Assembly (NCBI RefSeq): GCF_002952055.1
Contig: NZ_CP021255.1
Span: 2,612,001 to 2,676,000 of the forward strand
Reading direction: 5' to 3'
Origin: Desulfobulbus oralis
GTDB lineage: Bacteria > Desulfobacterota > Desulfobulbia > Desulfobulbales > Desulfobulbaceae
DNA length: 64,000 bases
Part shown: positions 52,802-61,366 of the stretch, piece by piece
How the letters are laid out: the number at the start of each line of letters is the position of its first letter
Numbering within the stretch: the first letter of the stretch is position 1
The notes under the pieces: generated by a model
Databases searched by the model: none
What the model was told of the DNA's origin: nothing
What the model saw: the letters and a program-made list of their open reading frames with translations, nothing else
Position numbers and translations under genes: made by a program

Positions 52802-55800
52802 ATGACAAACCAAACGAATGTACCAGAAGACGTCAACGAGTATGACGATTTGACCCGCTTTGCGGATGAAAATTTCGACACAGGCGAGGTCGATCTGTTC
52901 CAGTTCATTGGTGACGATTCTTCCCCACTGACCCGGCTCAAGTCAGTGATTCTGTCGCTGGACTGGGATATTACCGACGAATATCTGCAGGAGCTGGCCG
53001 AAGAACTGGCCGAGCTGGCCCCTGACTGGCAGGATGACAGGGCCGCGACCATCTACCTGCAGGGCATGGGAAAAATTGGCAAATATCTTCGCCTGCGTGG
53101 CGCCCATGCCCATCCCAATGCCATCAAATTACTGCTGACCTACTTTTACGACTTCGAAAAAATCTTCTCCACCCCTGATCTCGGCGAAGCACAGATCACC
53201 CAGATGTTGCAGAACGACGTCAGGAAATTCAATGTGCTCCAGTACCAGATCAAACTCGCGGAAGAGGCAGCGAACGAAGAGGTCAGAGGTTTAAACGGCG
53301 GACGCGAGACCGGCAAGGCAGGCAACGCGCTGCGGCAGTTCAAGGCCGCCATTCTCGAATTGGACTGGGAGGTCACCGACGACAGTCTGGCCCGGTTTGC
53401 CGAGGCGCTCAAGGTCTTGGGGGATGTGCAAATCAAGAACAAGGCCGCCCTGCTCCTGATTCATGGCATGCAGGTCCTGGGCAGGTATATTTCCGACGAA
53501 CGCGCTCATGCCCACCCAGGCGTCTTCAATCTGCTGCACGCCTTTCATGACGGTTTGGAGCGCATTCTGGATACCGGCTCTGGAGCGCTCAACCAGCAAC
53601 AGAAAAAAAATATTCTGCTGGACCGGGTCAACCGCCTGAACCATCTGAAATCCCTGATCGCTCCGCAGAATGACCAGGCTGCCGCCACCAGCTCCGTCCC
53701 TGCCGGAGAAGGGGCTGAACTCAAAAAAGAGCCAGTCTCCGTTGAGGCAATACCGGAATTTGAAAATGTGGTCAAGCCGGCAAGCATGACCCAGACTGCA
53801 GCCCGTGAAGCGCTTCCCCTGCAAACAACGCCATTTTCCGGGCAGCAGGCATACACCGGCGAGTTCGAACTGGTCAACGAGCACGAAGCGGTCGCTTCCA
53901 TTGATGGCTTACCGTCCTTTGAAGGACAGGAACTGGATGCCGACTCTCCCGCCACAGCGGCGAACATGCGGCCGTTGCAGACAACGACTGCAGCAGAACC
54001 GCTCCAGGAGGCGGAGGACAGCGATCACGACTTTGAACTCTTTGATAATAATGGCGTTGCCCATACGCTTGATGCCACTCCGGACGAAGATGCAGCCCTG
54101 TTTGCCGGCGAGACGGCGCTTGCAGGAGAGTTTTCCGACAATGGCGGACTGGACAAGGTCACCGATTCTGCAGACATGGTCCAGGATATCGACGATGTTT
54201 TTGGCAATGACCCGAAACGGGCCATGCTCAGTGCAGAAGAGGAATATCCGATCGAAGAGTTGCCCGCGAGCGCTTTCGAGGCTGTTGATGACAAGGTCTC
54301 CGATGGCTTTCGCGACCGCTACCTGGGGAGCCGCGACGAGATCATGCCAGCCCTCACCGAGGTGGAGGAAGAGGCAGCGCTGACTGAGGAGGATAACGAT
54401 TTGCTGGACACCGAAACCCAGGCCGAACTGAACGAAAAACTCGACTTTTTCTTTGGCGAGGCGGCTCGCAAGCAGCATAAAGCCACCCCCGCCCTGACCA
54501 CCACAGCGACTGCGGACAGAGCATTCGACGATGACGATGAGGCAGCTCTTTTTCCGCCCACGTCCAGCGATGATGAACTGCCTGCAGCCCTGACCGATGC
54601 TGAACCGCCCGAAGAGGCAGTGCTTTTTGACAGGGAAGACAGCGAGATCGCCGCCAAACTGGACGGCTTTTTCGGCAACTCGGACGAAAAGGCGGCAGAC
54701 AGCGGCAGTGCATCGGCCCCGCTGGGTGCTGACGAAGCCGATCTTTTCACCCGGGAAGCATCCGATGCCACGGCCGCGCTGGCCGATGTCGAGCGGCCTG
54801 CGGACGCGGCGTCTTTCGAGACCGAAGACCGGGAATTTTCTGCAGAGCTGGACGACTTCTTTGGCAGCTCGGATGAACAGGCGGGAGCAGGCCAGCCGCT
54901 ACCCGGTGAAGAGGATGCCCTGTTCGCCGATGACGCCGATTTCTTTGCCGGGGAACCGGCTGCCCCGGCAGTCCTTGCCGACGACGACGCCCTCCTGGCC
55001 GACACGCGGGGTCAAGAAGCGAAAGCGACTCTGCCTGCTGCACTGGCCGATGTCGAAGCGCCTGAGGACGCCGCTCTTTTCGCTGGCGAAGGCAGGGAAC
55101 TCTCGGCAGAGCTGGACGACTTCTTTGGCAGCTCGGATGAAAAGGCGCCCATTACGGCGCAGGAAAGTCCTGCCGATGCCAGGTCGGCCCTGAGAGGAGA
55201 CGTAAGCCCGCACTTTGAATTTTCAGAACCGGAGGAGAAAACGCTGAACGCAGAAGAACGCTTTGCCGACAAGGGTGCTGCAGCGCCGATCGAAGCAGAC
55301 GGCGACAGAGAGGCCCTGCTGATCCCGGATGACGGGGGCGCCATTCAGCCTGCCTCCTGCAGCATTGACGACAACATTGTGGCCGCCCTGTCGGATGTCG
55401 AAGTCACCGGCAAGACCGCGGGCATGCTCTACGATGAGGCGGAGCCCGATTTCCAGAATCAGCTGGACAATTTTTTCAATCTGCCTTCCGATGAGATCCA
55501 GCAGGCGTTCTCTCCCGAGCCGGCGGCGGAACCCGCGGTCCAGGAGAGTCCCAGCGCCGGGCCCCGGGAAGCTGCTCTGCCCCCTGCCCCCGGCACAGAG
55601 CCCAGGTTGTCGCTCGACGATGCTCCCTTTGCCCTGTCCGAGGAAGAAAGTGCCGAAAGCTATCAGCAGGAGCCTGCTCCGGCACCCAGCAGCTTTGACG
55701 ATCTGGTTGACAGTGCCGAAGTGCATGATTTCCTCCTCAGTGGCCACGATATAGAGGAAATCCCGGATGAGGAGCTCGCATTCACCGAAGAGGAAATCTT

Positions 55801-56491
55801 TGTGGATGAGCTGCCCGGTACGGAAGAAGCCGGGGCTGCGGCTGAAACACCGGCAGACGACCTGTTTGCCGACCCGGATATGGCAGAGGCCGCAGGCGAT
55901 GCTCCAATCGATCAGCCCGAGCCTGTCTGGATTGCGGAGCCTGCGGACAGCGTCCTGGCCATGGACGAGCTGCTGTCAGGCGAAGAGACCCAGGCAATCC
56001 TGAACGAGGATGCCCCCGAAATCCCAACAGCGCCATCTTCTGTCGACGCCCTCGCCACTCTGGGGGCATCCCTGCCGGCTCTGCTGAGCCAGTGCTCGCC
56101 CCGCCATCTGAGCGAGGCCCGGGAACAACTGCAGACGCTGCGCTCCACGGTGGCGCTGTCTCCGATGCAGATGGCTGCGGCCGGCATGCTGGACACCGTC
56201 CTGTCAGGGCTGTCAGGTCAGATGGGCCCCTGCACTCCGGCGACTGCTTCCGTCATGGACAGACTCTACAGGTCGCTGGCCGAACCCCGGGAGCACATGC
56301 CCCTGGAAACGGTCACCGCCTTCACCCAGTGGGTACAGGGCCTGCTGGCCACGGCCAGACCTGCGGCTGAAGAAGAAGCATCTGCAGACGAGACGCTTTC
56401 TGCCCGCGAGCTGCACCGCGAACTCTCCGCTTTCCGTTCCAGTATGGAGCGGACATTGGCCCGGATTCAGGACGAACTGCGGCAGCGATAA
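52802..56491 (+). CDS. Large acidic repeat protein of unknown function next to MglA/roadblock
   Basis: A 1229-residue, strongly acidic protein that I do not recognise. Residues ~45-260 hold two related ~85-residue helical domains, each with the motif HAHP (GAHAHPNAIKLLL; RAHAHPGVFNLLH) and an upstream LDWxxTD segment. The middle (~300-1050) is disordered and repetitive, with units of the form LxDVExPxxAxLF ... LDxFFGxSDE. The C-terminal ~180 residues are helical and end in a coiled-coil-like segment. No signal peptide or membrane span, so cytoplasmic. It is probably co-transcribed with the MglA-like GTPase 40 bases upstream. Confidence 0.85.
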   Translation: MTNQTNVPEDVNEYDDLTRFADENFDTGEVDLFQFIGDDSSPLTRLKSVILSLDWDITDEYLQELAEELAELAPDWQDDRAATIYLQGMGKIGKYLRLRGAHAHPNAIKLLLTYFYDFEKIFSTPDLGEAQITQMLQNDVRKFNVLQYQIKLAEEAANEEVRGLNGGRETGKAGNALRQFKAAILELDWEVTDDSLARFAEALKVLGDVQIKNKAALLLIHGMQVLGRYISDERAHAHPGVFNLLHAFHDGLERILDTGSGALNQQQKKNILLDRVNRLNHLKSLIAPQNDQAAATSSVPAGEGAELKKEPVSVEAIPEFENVVKPASMTQTAAREALPLQTTPFSGQQAYTGEFELVNEHEAVASIDGLPSFEGQELDADSPATAANMRPLQTTTAAEPLQEAEDSDHDFELFDNNGVAHTLDATPDEDAALFAGETALAGEFSDNGGLDKVTDSADMVQDIDDVFGNDPKRAMLSAEEEYPIEELPASAFEAVDDKVSDGFRDRYLGSRDEIMPALTEVEEEAALTEEDNDLLDTETQAELNEKLDFFFGEAARKQHKATPALTTTATADRAFDDDDEAALFPPTSSDDELPAALTDAEPPEEAVLFDREDSEIAAKLDGFFGNSDEKAADSGSASAPLGADEADLFTREASDATAALADVERPADAASFETEDREFSAELDDFFGSSDEQAGAGQPLPGEEDALFADDADFFAGEPAAPAVLADDDALLADTRGQEAKATLPAALADVEAPEDAALFAGEGRELSAELDDFFGSSDEKAPITAQESPADARSALRGDVSPHFEFSEPEEKTLNAEERFADKGAAAPIEADGDREALLIPDDGGAIQPASCSIDDNIVAALSDVEVTGKTAGMLYDEAEPDFQNQLDNFFNLPSDEIQQAFSPEPAAEPAVQESPSAGPREAALPPAPGTEPRLSLDDAPFALSEEESAESYQQEPAPAPSSFDDLVDSAEVHDFLLSGHDIEEIPDEELAFTEEEIFVDELPGTEEAGAAAETPADDLFADPDMAEAAGDAPIDQPEPVWIAEPADSVLAMDELLSGEETQAILNEDAPEIPTAPSSVDALATLGASLPALLSQCSPRHLSEAREQLQTLRSTVALSPMQMAAAGMLDTVLSGLSGQMGPCTPATASVMDRLYRSLAEPREHMPLETVTAFTQWVQGLLATARPAAEEEASADETLSARELHRELSAFRSSMERTLARIQDELRQR
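54842..55141 (+). repeat. Direct repeat inside the acidic protein gene
   Basis: A 36-base segment is identical at 54842-54877 and 55106-55141, exactly 264 bases (88 codons) apart. Both copies encode AELDDFFGSSDE. The flanks are also similar (GGCCGATGTCGA at 54781 and 55045), indicating a recent in-frame duplication of one 88-codon unit. Confidence 0.85.
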
Positions 56492-56519
56492 CCCAGCCCC
56501 ATCACAAAAAAAGCAGCGA

Positions 56520-56549
56520 GGAGCCGGAGCGATCCGGCTCCTTTTTTTT
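56520..56549 (+). terminator. Rho-independent terminator
   Basis: GGAGCCGGA (56520-56528), loop GCGA and TCCGGCTCC (56533-56541) form a perfect 9-base-pair stem followed by eight T (56542-56549). It lies 28 bases after the acidic protein's stop and ends the roadblock-GTPase transcript. Confidence 0.95.
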
Positions 56550-56758
56550 GTGGGCAAGGCGCGCATAAAGGGAGCGGAGTCCTGCTGTCAGGGCGCAAGG
56601 GCCACCCCGTAACAGCCGGGGGAGGGCAAGGCTTGCCGCGTTCACTGGAATACAGGGGAGTCCCGAGCGCTGCACAAAGGAGACCTGTAGTCCTTCTCAT
56701 CAGGATACTCAGGGCAATTTTCGGAAAAGGCACAGGTCCCGCCGGTCACGCCTGTGCC

Positions 56759-57799
56759 CTATTCGTCCCGGGTCTGCCTAGGATCGAAGGCGTCGCGCAG
56801 GGCATCGCCTATGAAGATCAGAAGCACCAGGGTGCCGACCAGCACCAGAAAGGTGGAGAGCGACAACCACCAGGCATCGATATTGGCCTTGCCCTGGGCC
56901 AGGAGTTCGCCCAGACTGGGTGTGGAGGGGGGGACGCCCAAACCCAGAAAATCGAGACTGGTCAGGGCAAAGATGGCGCCAGACATGCGGAAGGGCAGGA
57001 AGGTAATGACCGGCGTCATGCAGTTGGGCAGCAGGTGCCGGTACATGATGCTCAGGTTTCCGGCGCCCAGCGCCCTGGCCGCGCGCACATAGTCCAGATT
57101 GCGCCCCTTGAGGAACTCGGCCCGGACATAGTCCGAGAGCCCCATCCAGCCAAAGAGTGAGAGCAGGATCAAAAGGAGCAGCATGCTGGGCTTGAAGAGG
57201 GAGGCAAAGATGATGAGCAGATACAACTCCGGCATGGCGCTCCAGATCTCGATGAAACGCTGCAGCAAGAGATCGGTTTTACCCCCGAAATAGCCCTGCA
57301 CCGCGCCGGCGACAATCCCCAGAAAGGTGCCCACCACGGTCAGGGCCAGGCCAAAGAGCACACTCAGACGAAAACCATAGATGAGGCGCGCCAGCACATC
57401 GCGGCCGCGGTCATCGGTACCCAGGTAATTGACCCGGGTGGGGGGCGAGGGCACCGGCTGGTTGATGTAGAAATTGATCGAGTTGTAACTGTGCGGGTTG
57501 ACGGGAAAGATGACAAAATTGCCTTCTGCCCGCAGACGACCGAGAATATAGGGATCGCGATAGTCGGCGGCAGTGGCGAAGTCGCCGCCGAATTCCGTTT
57601 CCGCGTAGTCGTGCCAGATGGGAAAGTACCAGTGGCCCTGGTAGCGGATCACCAGAGGCCGGTCATTGCTCAGGAACTCGGCAAAAAGGCTCAGGCCAAA
57701 GAAGCAGAGAAAAATCCACAAGGACCAGTAGCCGCGGCGGTTCATGGCAAAACGGCGCCAGCGGCGACGAGACGGGGACTGGGATGCAGCGCTGGCCAT
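56759..57799 (-). CDS. yejE: ABC transporter permease, YejE-like (oligopeptide/microcin C type)
   Basis: A 346-residue integral membrane permease of the DppC/YejE type. It has an N-terminal span (YWSLWIFLCFFGLSLFAEFL), a periplasmic segment (YLGTDDRGRDVLARLIYGFRLSVLFGLALT) and the EAA-like cytoplasmic loop region (VRAARALGAGNLSIMYRHLLPN) that couples to the ATPase. The YejE-type FLSNDRPLV segment is present. It starts 1 base after YejB-like stop. No ATPase or substrate-binding protein gene lies beside it in this window. Confidence 0.9.
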   Translation of the reverse strand: MASAASQSPSRRRWRRFAMNRRGYWSLWIFLCFFGLSLFAEFLSNDRPLVIRYQGHWYFPIWHDYAETEFGGDFATAADYRDPYILGRLRAEGNFVIFPVNPHSYNSINFYINQPVPSPPTRVNYLGTDDRGRDVLARLIYGFRLSVLFGLALTVVGTFLGIVAGAVQGYFGGKTDLLLQRFIEIWSAMPELYLLIIFASLFKPSMLLLLILLSLFGWMGLSDYVRAEFLKGRNLDYVRAARALGAGNLSIMYRHLLPNCMTPVITFLPFRMSGAIFALTSLDFLGLGVPPSTPSLGELLAQGKANIDAWWLSLSTFLVLVGTLVLLIFIGDALRDAFDPRQTRDE

Positions 57800-57800
57800 C

Positions 57801-58844
57801 TCAGCCCTGGCTCTCGAAGCTGATGCGCGGATCCACCAGCACGTAGGACAGATCGGACAGGAGCCGCGATACCAGGCCCAGAAGGGTAAAGAAGTACAGG
57901 GTGCCCAGCACCACGGGATAGTCCCGGTTCACGACCGACTGGTAGGCCAGAAGGCCCATGCCGTCGAGCGAAAAAATGGTTTCAATCAGCAGGCTGCCGG
58001 TAAAAAAGGCGGTGATGAAGCTGCCTGGAAAGCCGGTGATGATGGGGATGATGGCGTTTCTGAACACGTGGCCGTAGAGCACCTGATGATCGCTCAGTCC
58101 CTTGGCTCTGGCCGTGATGACGTACTGCTTGCGGATGTCTTCCAGAAAGGAGTTTTTGGTGAGCAGGGTCATCAGCGCCAGACTGCCCACGGTGGATGAC
58201 AGGACCGGCAGGACCATGTGCCAGAGGTAGTCCAGCACCTTGTGGCAGAGCGTCATCCCGGCCCAGTTGTCGGAGGTCAGGCCGCGAAGGGGAAAAAAAC
58301 TCCAGAAACTGCCGCCGCCGAAGAGCACCAGCAGCACAATGCCCAGCACGAAACCCGGGATGGCGTAGCCGATCAGGAGCACCGTGGTCGTGGCCACGTC
58401 AAAGGTGCTGCCTGCCCGTACCGCCTTGGCAATGCCCAAGGGGATGCAGGTGGCGTACACGATGACAAAACTCCAGAGGCCAAGCGACATGGACACCGGC
58501 ATCTTGGAGATGACCAGTTGCACCACACTCTGATGGTGGTAATAGGACTGGCCGAAGTCGAAGACCAGGTAGGAACGCATCATCCGGAAAAAACGGGTCA
58601 TGGCCGGCTGGTCGAAACCGTAGAGCCTGTTCAACTGCTCCAGCCGCTCCGGATCCAGCCCTCGTTTGCCCTGATACAGAGCTCCGCCGCCCGTCTCGCC
58701 GCCCGCGCCATAACCGCTCATCTGCGCGACCATGCGTTCCACCGGCCCTCCAGGCACGAACTGGGTGATCGTAAAGGTGAGCAGCATGATCCCGAACACC
58801 GTCGGGATCATCAGCAGGAGGCGTTTGACGATATAGGCCAGCAT
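57801..58844 (-). CDS. yejB: ABC transporter permease, YejB-like
   Basis: A 347-residue permease of the DppB/YejB type, starting with MLAYIVKRLLLMIPTVFGIML and FVPGGPVERM, a YejB hallmark. The EAA-like motif TARAKGLSDHQVLYGHVFRNA is present. With the YejE-like protein it forms the membrane part of a peptide importer. It is preceded by a small DUF4177-like gene (26-base gap), so the transcript seems to begin further up, possibly at the MORN gene. Confidence 0.91.
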   Translation of the reverse strand: MLAYIVKRLLLMIPTVFGIMLLTFTITQFVPGGPVERMVAQMSGYGAGGETGGGALYQGKRGLDPERLEQLNRLYGFDQPAMTRFFRMMRSYLVFDFGQSYYHHQSVVQLVISKMPVSMSLGLWSFVIVYATCIPLGIAKAVRAGSTFDVATTTVLLIGYAIPGFVLGIVLLVLFGGGSFWSFFPLRGLTSDNWAGMTLCHKVLDYLWHMVLPVLSSTVGSLALMTLLTKNSFLEDIRKQYVITARAKGLSDHQVLYGHVFRNAIIPIITGFPGSFITAFFTGSLLIETIFSLDGMGLLAYQSVVNRDYPVVLGTLYFFTLLGLVSRLLSDLSYVLVDPRISFESQG

Positions 58845-58870
58845 GCAGGACAGGGCAAACGCGCCGTGAA

Positions 58871-59332
58871 TCAGGAAATGCGGATGCCGCCGATCCGGTC
58901 GTTGTCCTGGGGCAAATCCCCGGCTTCCTCGCGCTGCCCGGGCGCCAGGTCCTCCACCTGCCGCACCCGCTCGCGCAGGTTATCGAGGCTCAGCGGCGGA
59001 CGGACCGCATGGGCGCCGCGCAGCGACAGGCGAGGCGACTGGCGGGCCAGGGGGCGCTGCTGCCCCGCCTGCTGGGGGGCAATGGGCGGAGTGTTCGCGG
59101 GCAACACCCCATCCTGCCGGGGCGAGAGGCCGGAAAGTGCCGCGGAATCGGCTTCAGGCCTTTTCAGAAAGGCCAGCAGACCGTCCTGCAGCAGGGCCAC
59201 GCTCACCAGTTCCCAGCCCTGCTGTCCAAGCTGGTTCAGATTGCGCTCCAACTCCTCGTCATCCACGTAGCGATTGCTTAAAAGACCATCCTTGGAAAAC
59301 TCGAAGAGCACCGTTTTATATTCCCAAATCAT
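58871..59332 (-). CDS. Small DUF4177-like protein
   Basis: A 153-residue protein. Residues ~1-60 resemble DUF4177 (IWEYKTVLFEF ... ELERNLNQLGQQGWELVSVALLQDGLLAFLKRP). The rest is a Pro/Gln/Arg-rich tail without recognisable fold. DUF4177 is a small beta-alpha domain of unknown role. It sits between the MORN protein and the YejB-like permease on the same strand and may be part of their transcript. Confidence 0.75.
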   Translation of the reverse strand: MIWEYKTVLFEFSKDGLLSNRYVDDEELERNLNQLGQQGWELVSVALLQDGLLAFLKRPEADSAALSGLSPRQDGVLPANTPPIAPQQAGQQRPLARQSPRLSLRGAHAVRPPLSLDNLRERVRQVEDLAPGQREEAGDLPQDNDRIGGIRIS

Positions 59333-59352
59333 CGTTTCCTTTCCTCTGGAGC

Positions 59353-61044
59353 TTATTCCACCTGCCGGCCATCCTCGAAACGCACGTCAATGCTCCGTCC
59401 GTCCGGATAGATGATGCGGCCTCTGCCATCGCACCTGCCCCGGCGAAAGCCGCCCCGGTACTCCCTGCCGTCCGGCTCGGTGAGCACCCCCTCGCCTTCC
59501 GGCAGGTCATGAGCGAATTCGCCTACATATTTCTTGCCGCCCGCATAGGTCAGCGTGCCCTGACCGGAGAACAGGCCCCGGTCGAATTCCCCCTCATACC
59601 GGCTGCCGTCCGAAAAACGGTAGCTGCCCCGGCCCTGAAAGCGGCCATGGGCGAACTGGCCTTCATAGCTGGATGCATCCGGGAAACGCATGCTGCCCTG
59701 GCCGGATTTGAGGTCATTGTCAAAATGGCCTTTATAGATCCGGCCATCGGCATGGCGCAACACGCCCTCACCGTGTTTTTTGCCCTGCCTGAAGCTGCCC
59801 TGATACTCGTCGCCCTGGCCGGAGTGCCACAGCCCCTGACCATCCATGAGACCGTTTTTGAAACTCCCCCTGTAGCTGCTGCCATCGGCAAAGGTATTGA
59901 AAGCCTCGCCGCTGAAAGGCCGGGTGGCCGCCCGATCCAGATACAGGACCCCATCCAGGGTGTAGAGCCGGCCGCCCTGCGGAGGCGAGCCGGCGGTCTT
60001 TTTCCGCGGTGCGGCCGTGCCTTTGCCGGCGCCGTCATCGCTGCGACTGCGGACGCTCATGTACGGCAGAGGGCTTGCCTGCTGCCGGGGACTCTCCCCA
60101 GCAGCGGCAGGCTCCTGAGCCGGAGATTCGACCCCAGCAGCAACCTCAGCCCGCTCTTCCTCAGCAGCCGGCGGCCCGGCGTCCACCGGCCGGTCGTCGG
60201 CAAAACGGCCCCGGTAGCGGCGACCGTCGGCATAGTCCAGGCGGCCCTTGCCGCTTCGCTTGCCGGCCAGCCATTGGCCCCGGTAGCGGGCGCCGTCCGC
60301 ATAGTGCATTTCACCTTCGCCCTCGGGCAGACTGTGAACAAATTCGCCTTCATAGCGGCGGCCATCCGGCCAGGTTCCAGTCCCTGCGCCCTCAAGCCGG
60401 CCCCGGACAAAGCCGCCCCTCAGCACGGAACCGTCAGCCTGCCGCAGCACGCCGGCGCCCTCGGGCTGATCGGCTGCAAAGCCGCCTTCATAGCGGGAGC
60501 CGTCGAAGCCCTGCAGAAGGCCCTGCCCCTCACGGCGGCCGGCCACGAATCCACCCTCGTAGACCGAACCATCCAGATAACGCCTCAGGCCCCTGCCCTG
60601 GGGCTTCCCATTCAGGAAAGCGCCCTCGTAGGAGGAACCGTCCGCATACTGGAGCCGGCCGTGGCCGTCGATGAGGTTGTCGCGAAAATCGCCCACATAC
60701 TCGCGGCCATCGGAGCAGAGCAGAATGCCCTTGCCGTGCAGGCGGCCCCGATCAAAAGTGCCCCGATAGACGCTGCCGTCACTGCGGGTCAGCGTGCCCT
60801 TGCCGTGGTAAACGCCATGGACAAAGTGACCCACATACACCGTGCCGCCGGGCAGGCTCAGGCGACCCTCGCCCCAGGGCAGGCCCTTTTTGAAGACGCC
60901 GGTATAGACCAGACCGTTCTTCCCGGTCAGCACGCCCCTGCCGTTCTGGCAGTTTCCCGCGGTACAGGCGGCCTGCGTGTCCACCGCCGGCAACAGTGGA
61001 GCACAGGCCAGCAACAGAGACAGGATAACCAAGCTTTGCCGCAC
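59353..61044 (-). CDS. Exported MORN-repeat protein (about 18 MORN motifs)
   Basis: A ~563-residue protein with a probable signal peptide (RQSLVILSLLLACAPLLPAVDTQA) and, by my count, 11 + 7 MORN motifs of the form YxGxFxxGxxxGxGxxxxxDG, split by a ~100-residue Pro/Ala/Glu-rich linker. MORN repeats form elongated beta-hairpin sheets that bind lipids or proteins. I chose the GTG at 61044 with GGAGG at 61056-61060; the open frame to 61350 has no ribosome binding site and would bury the signal peptide. Exported MORN proteins are poorly characterised. Confidence 0.8.
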   Translation of the reverse strand: MRQSLVILSLLLACAPLLPAVDTQAACTAGNCQNGRGVLTGKNGLVYTGVFKKGLPWGEGRLSLPGGTVYVGHFVHGVYHGKGTLTRSDGSVYRGTFDRGRLHGKGILLCSDGREYVGDFRDNLIDGHGRLQYADGSSYEGAFLNGKPQGRGLRRYLDGSVYEGGFVAGRREGQGLLQGFDGSRYEGGFAADQPEGAGVLRQADGSVLRGGFVRGRLEGAGTGTWPDGRRYEGEFVHSLPEGEGEMHYADGARYRGQWLAGKRSGKGRLDYADGRRYRGRFADDRPVDAGPPAAEEERAEVAAGVESPAQEPAAAGESPRQQASPLPYMSVRSRSDDGAGKGTAAPRKKTAGSPPQGGRLYTLDGVLYLDRAATRPFSGEAFNTFADGSSYRGSFKNGLMDGQGLWHSGQGDEYQGSFRQGKKHGEGVLRHADGRIYKGHFDNDLKSGQGSMRFPDASSYEGQFAHGRFQGRGSYRFSDGSRYEGEFDRGLFSGQGTLTYAGGKKYVGEFAHDLPEGEGVLTEPDGREYRGGFRRGRCDGRGRIIYPDGRSIDVRFEDGRQVE

Positions 61045-61366
61045 GGTGCGCGCTTCCTCCAAAAAAGGGGCGGGATGAAAACGGGCCGGCGCAGGCGCCT
61101 CCCTGGCGCCTTTGCTGACAGGGGAGCGATTGTACCCGTTTCCCCGCGAAAATACCAGGAAAGATGCGGCTCGGCAGGCGGGTTCAGCGACCGCAGCCCG
61201 CATCGCGGCAGGGCTGGCAGCCCAGGTGCCGGCATCGGTCCGGCAGCCACTGTGGTGATCAAGGCTTGCGAAAAAATGCAATACAGGTGATAGTAGGCGC
61301 GAAAATCCGGACAGCCCCATCCTCTGCCCTGGTCGCGCAAGGCCGGGCAAGCGCTATCATCACATC
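61045..61366. other. Divergent intergenic region between MORN gene and minC
   Basis: These 322 bases carry no convincing gene. The MORN reading frame continues through them without a likely start. The only candidate element is the minC promoter noted separately. Confidence 0.55.
61266..61294 (+). promoter_or_regulatory. Candidate minCDE promoter
   Basis: TTGCGA (61266-61271), 17 bases and GATAGT (61289-61294) match sigma-70 at 4/6 each, ~73 bases before the minC start. Weak but correctly placed. Confidence 0.3.

Noticed and set aside
59353-60980. Short-period repeats suggesting a CRISPR or satellite array
   Set aside because: The period is irregular and follows MORN codon structure; there are no conserved direct repeats with unique spacers.
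59137-61290. 717-codon plus-strand frame opposite the MORN gene
   Set aside because: Its apparent periodicity mirrors the MORN repeats on the other strand; it has no independent signals.
61045-61350. N-terminal extension of the MORN protein to 61350
   Set aside because: It would place ~100 residues before an evident signal peptide; a GTG at 61044 with GGAGG upstream fits better.
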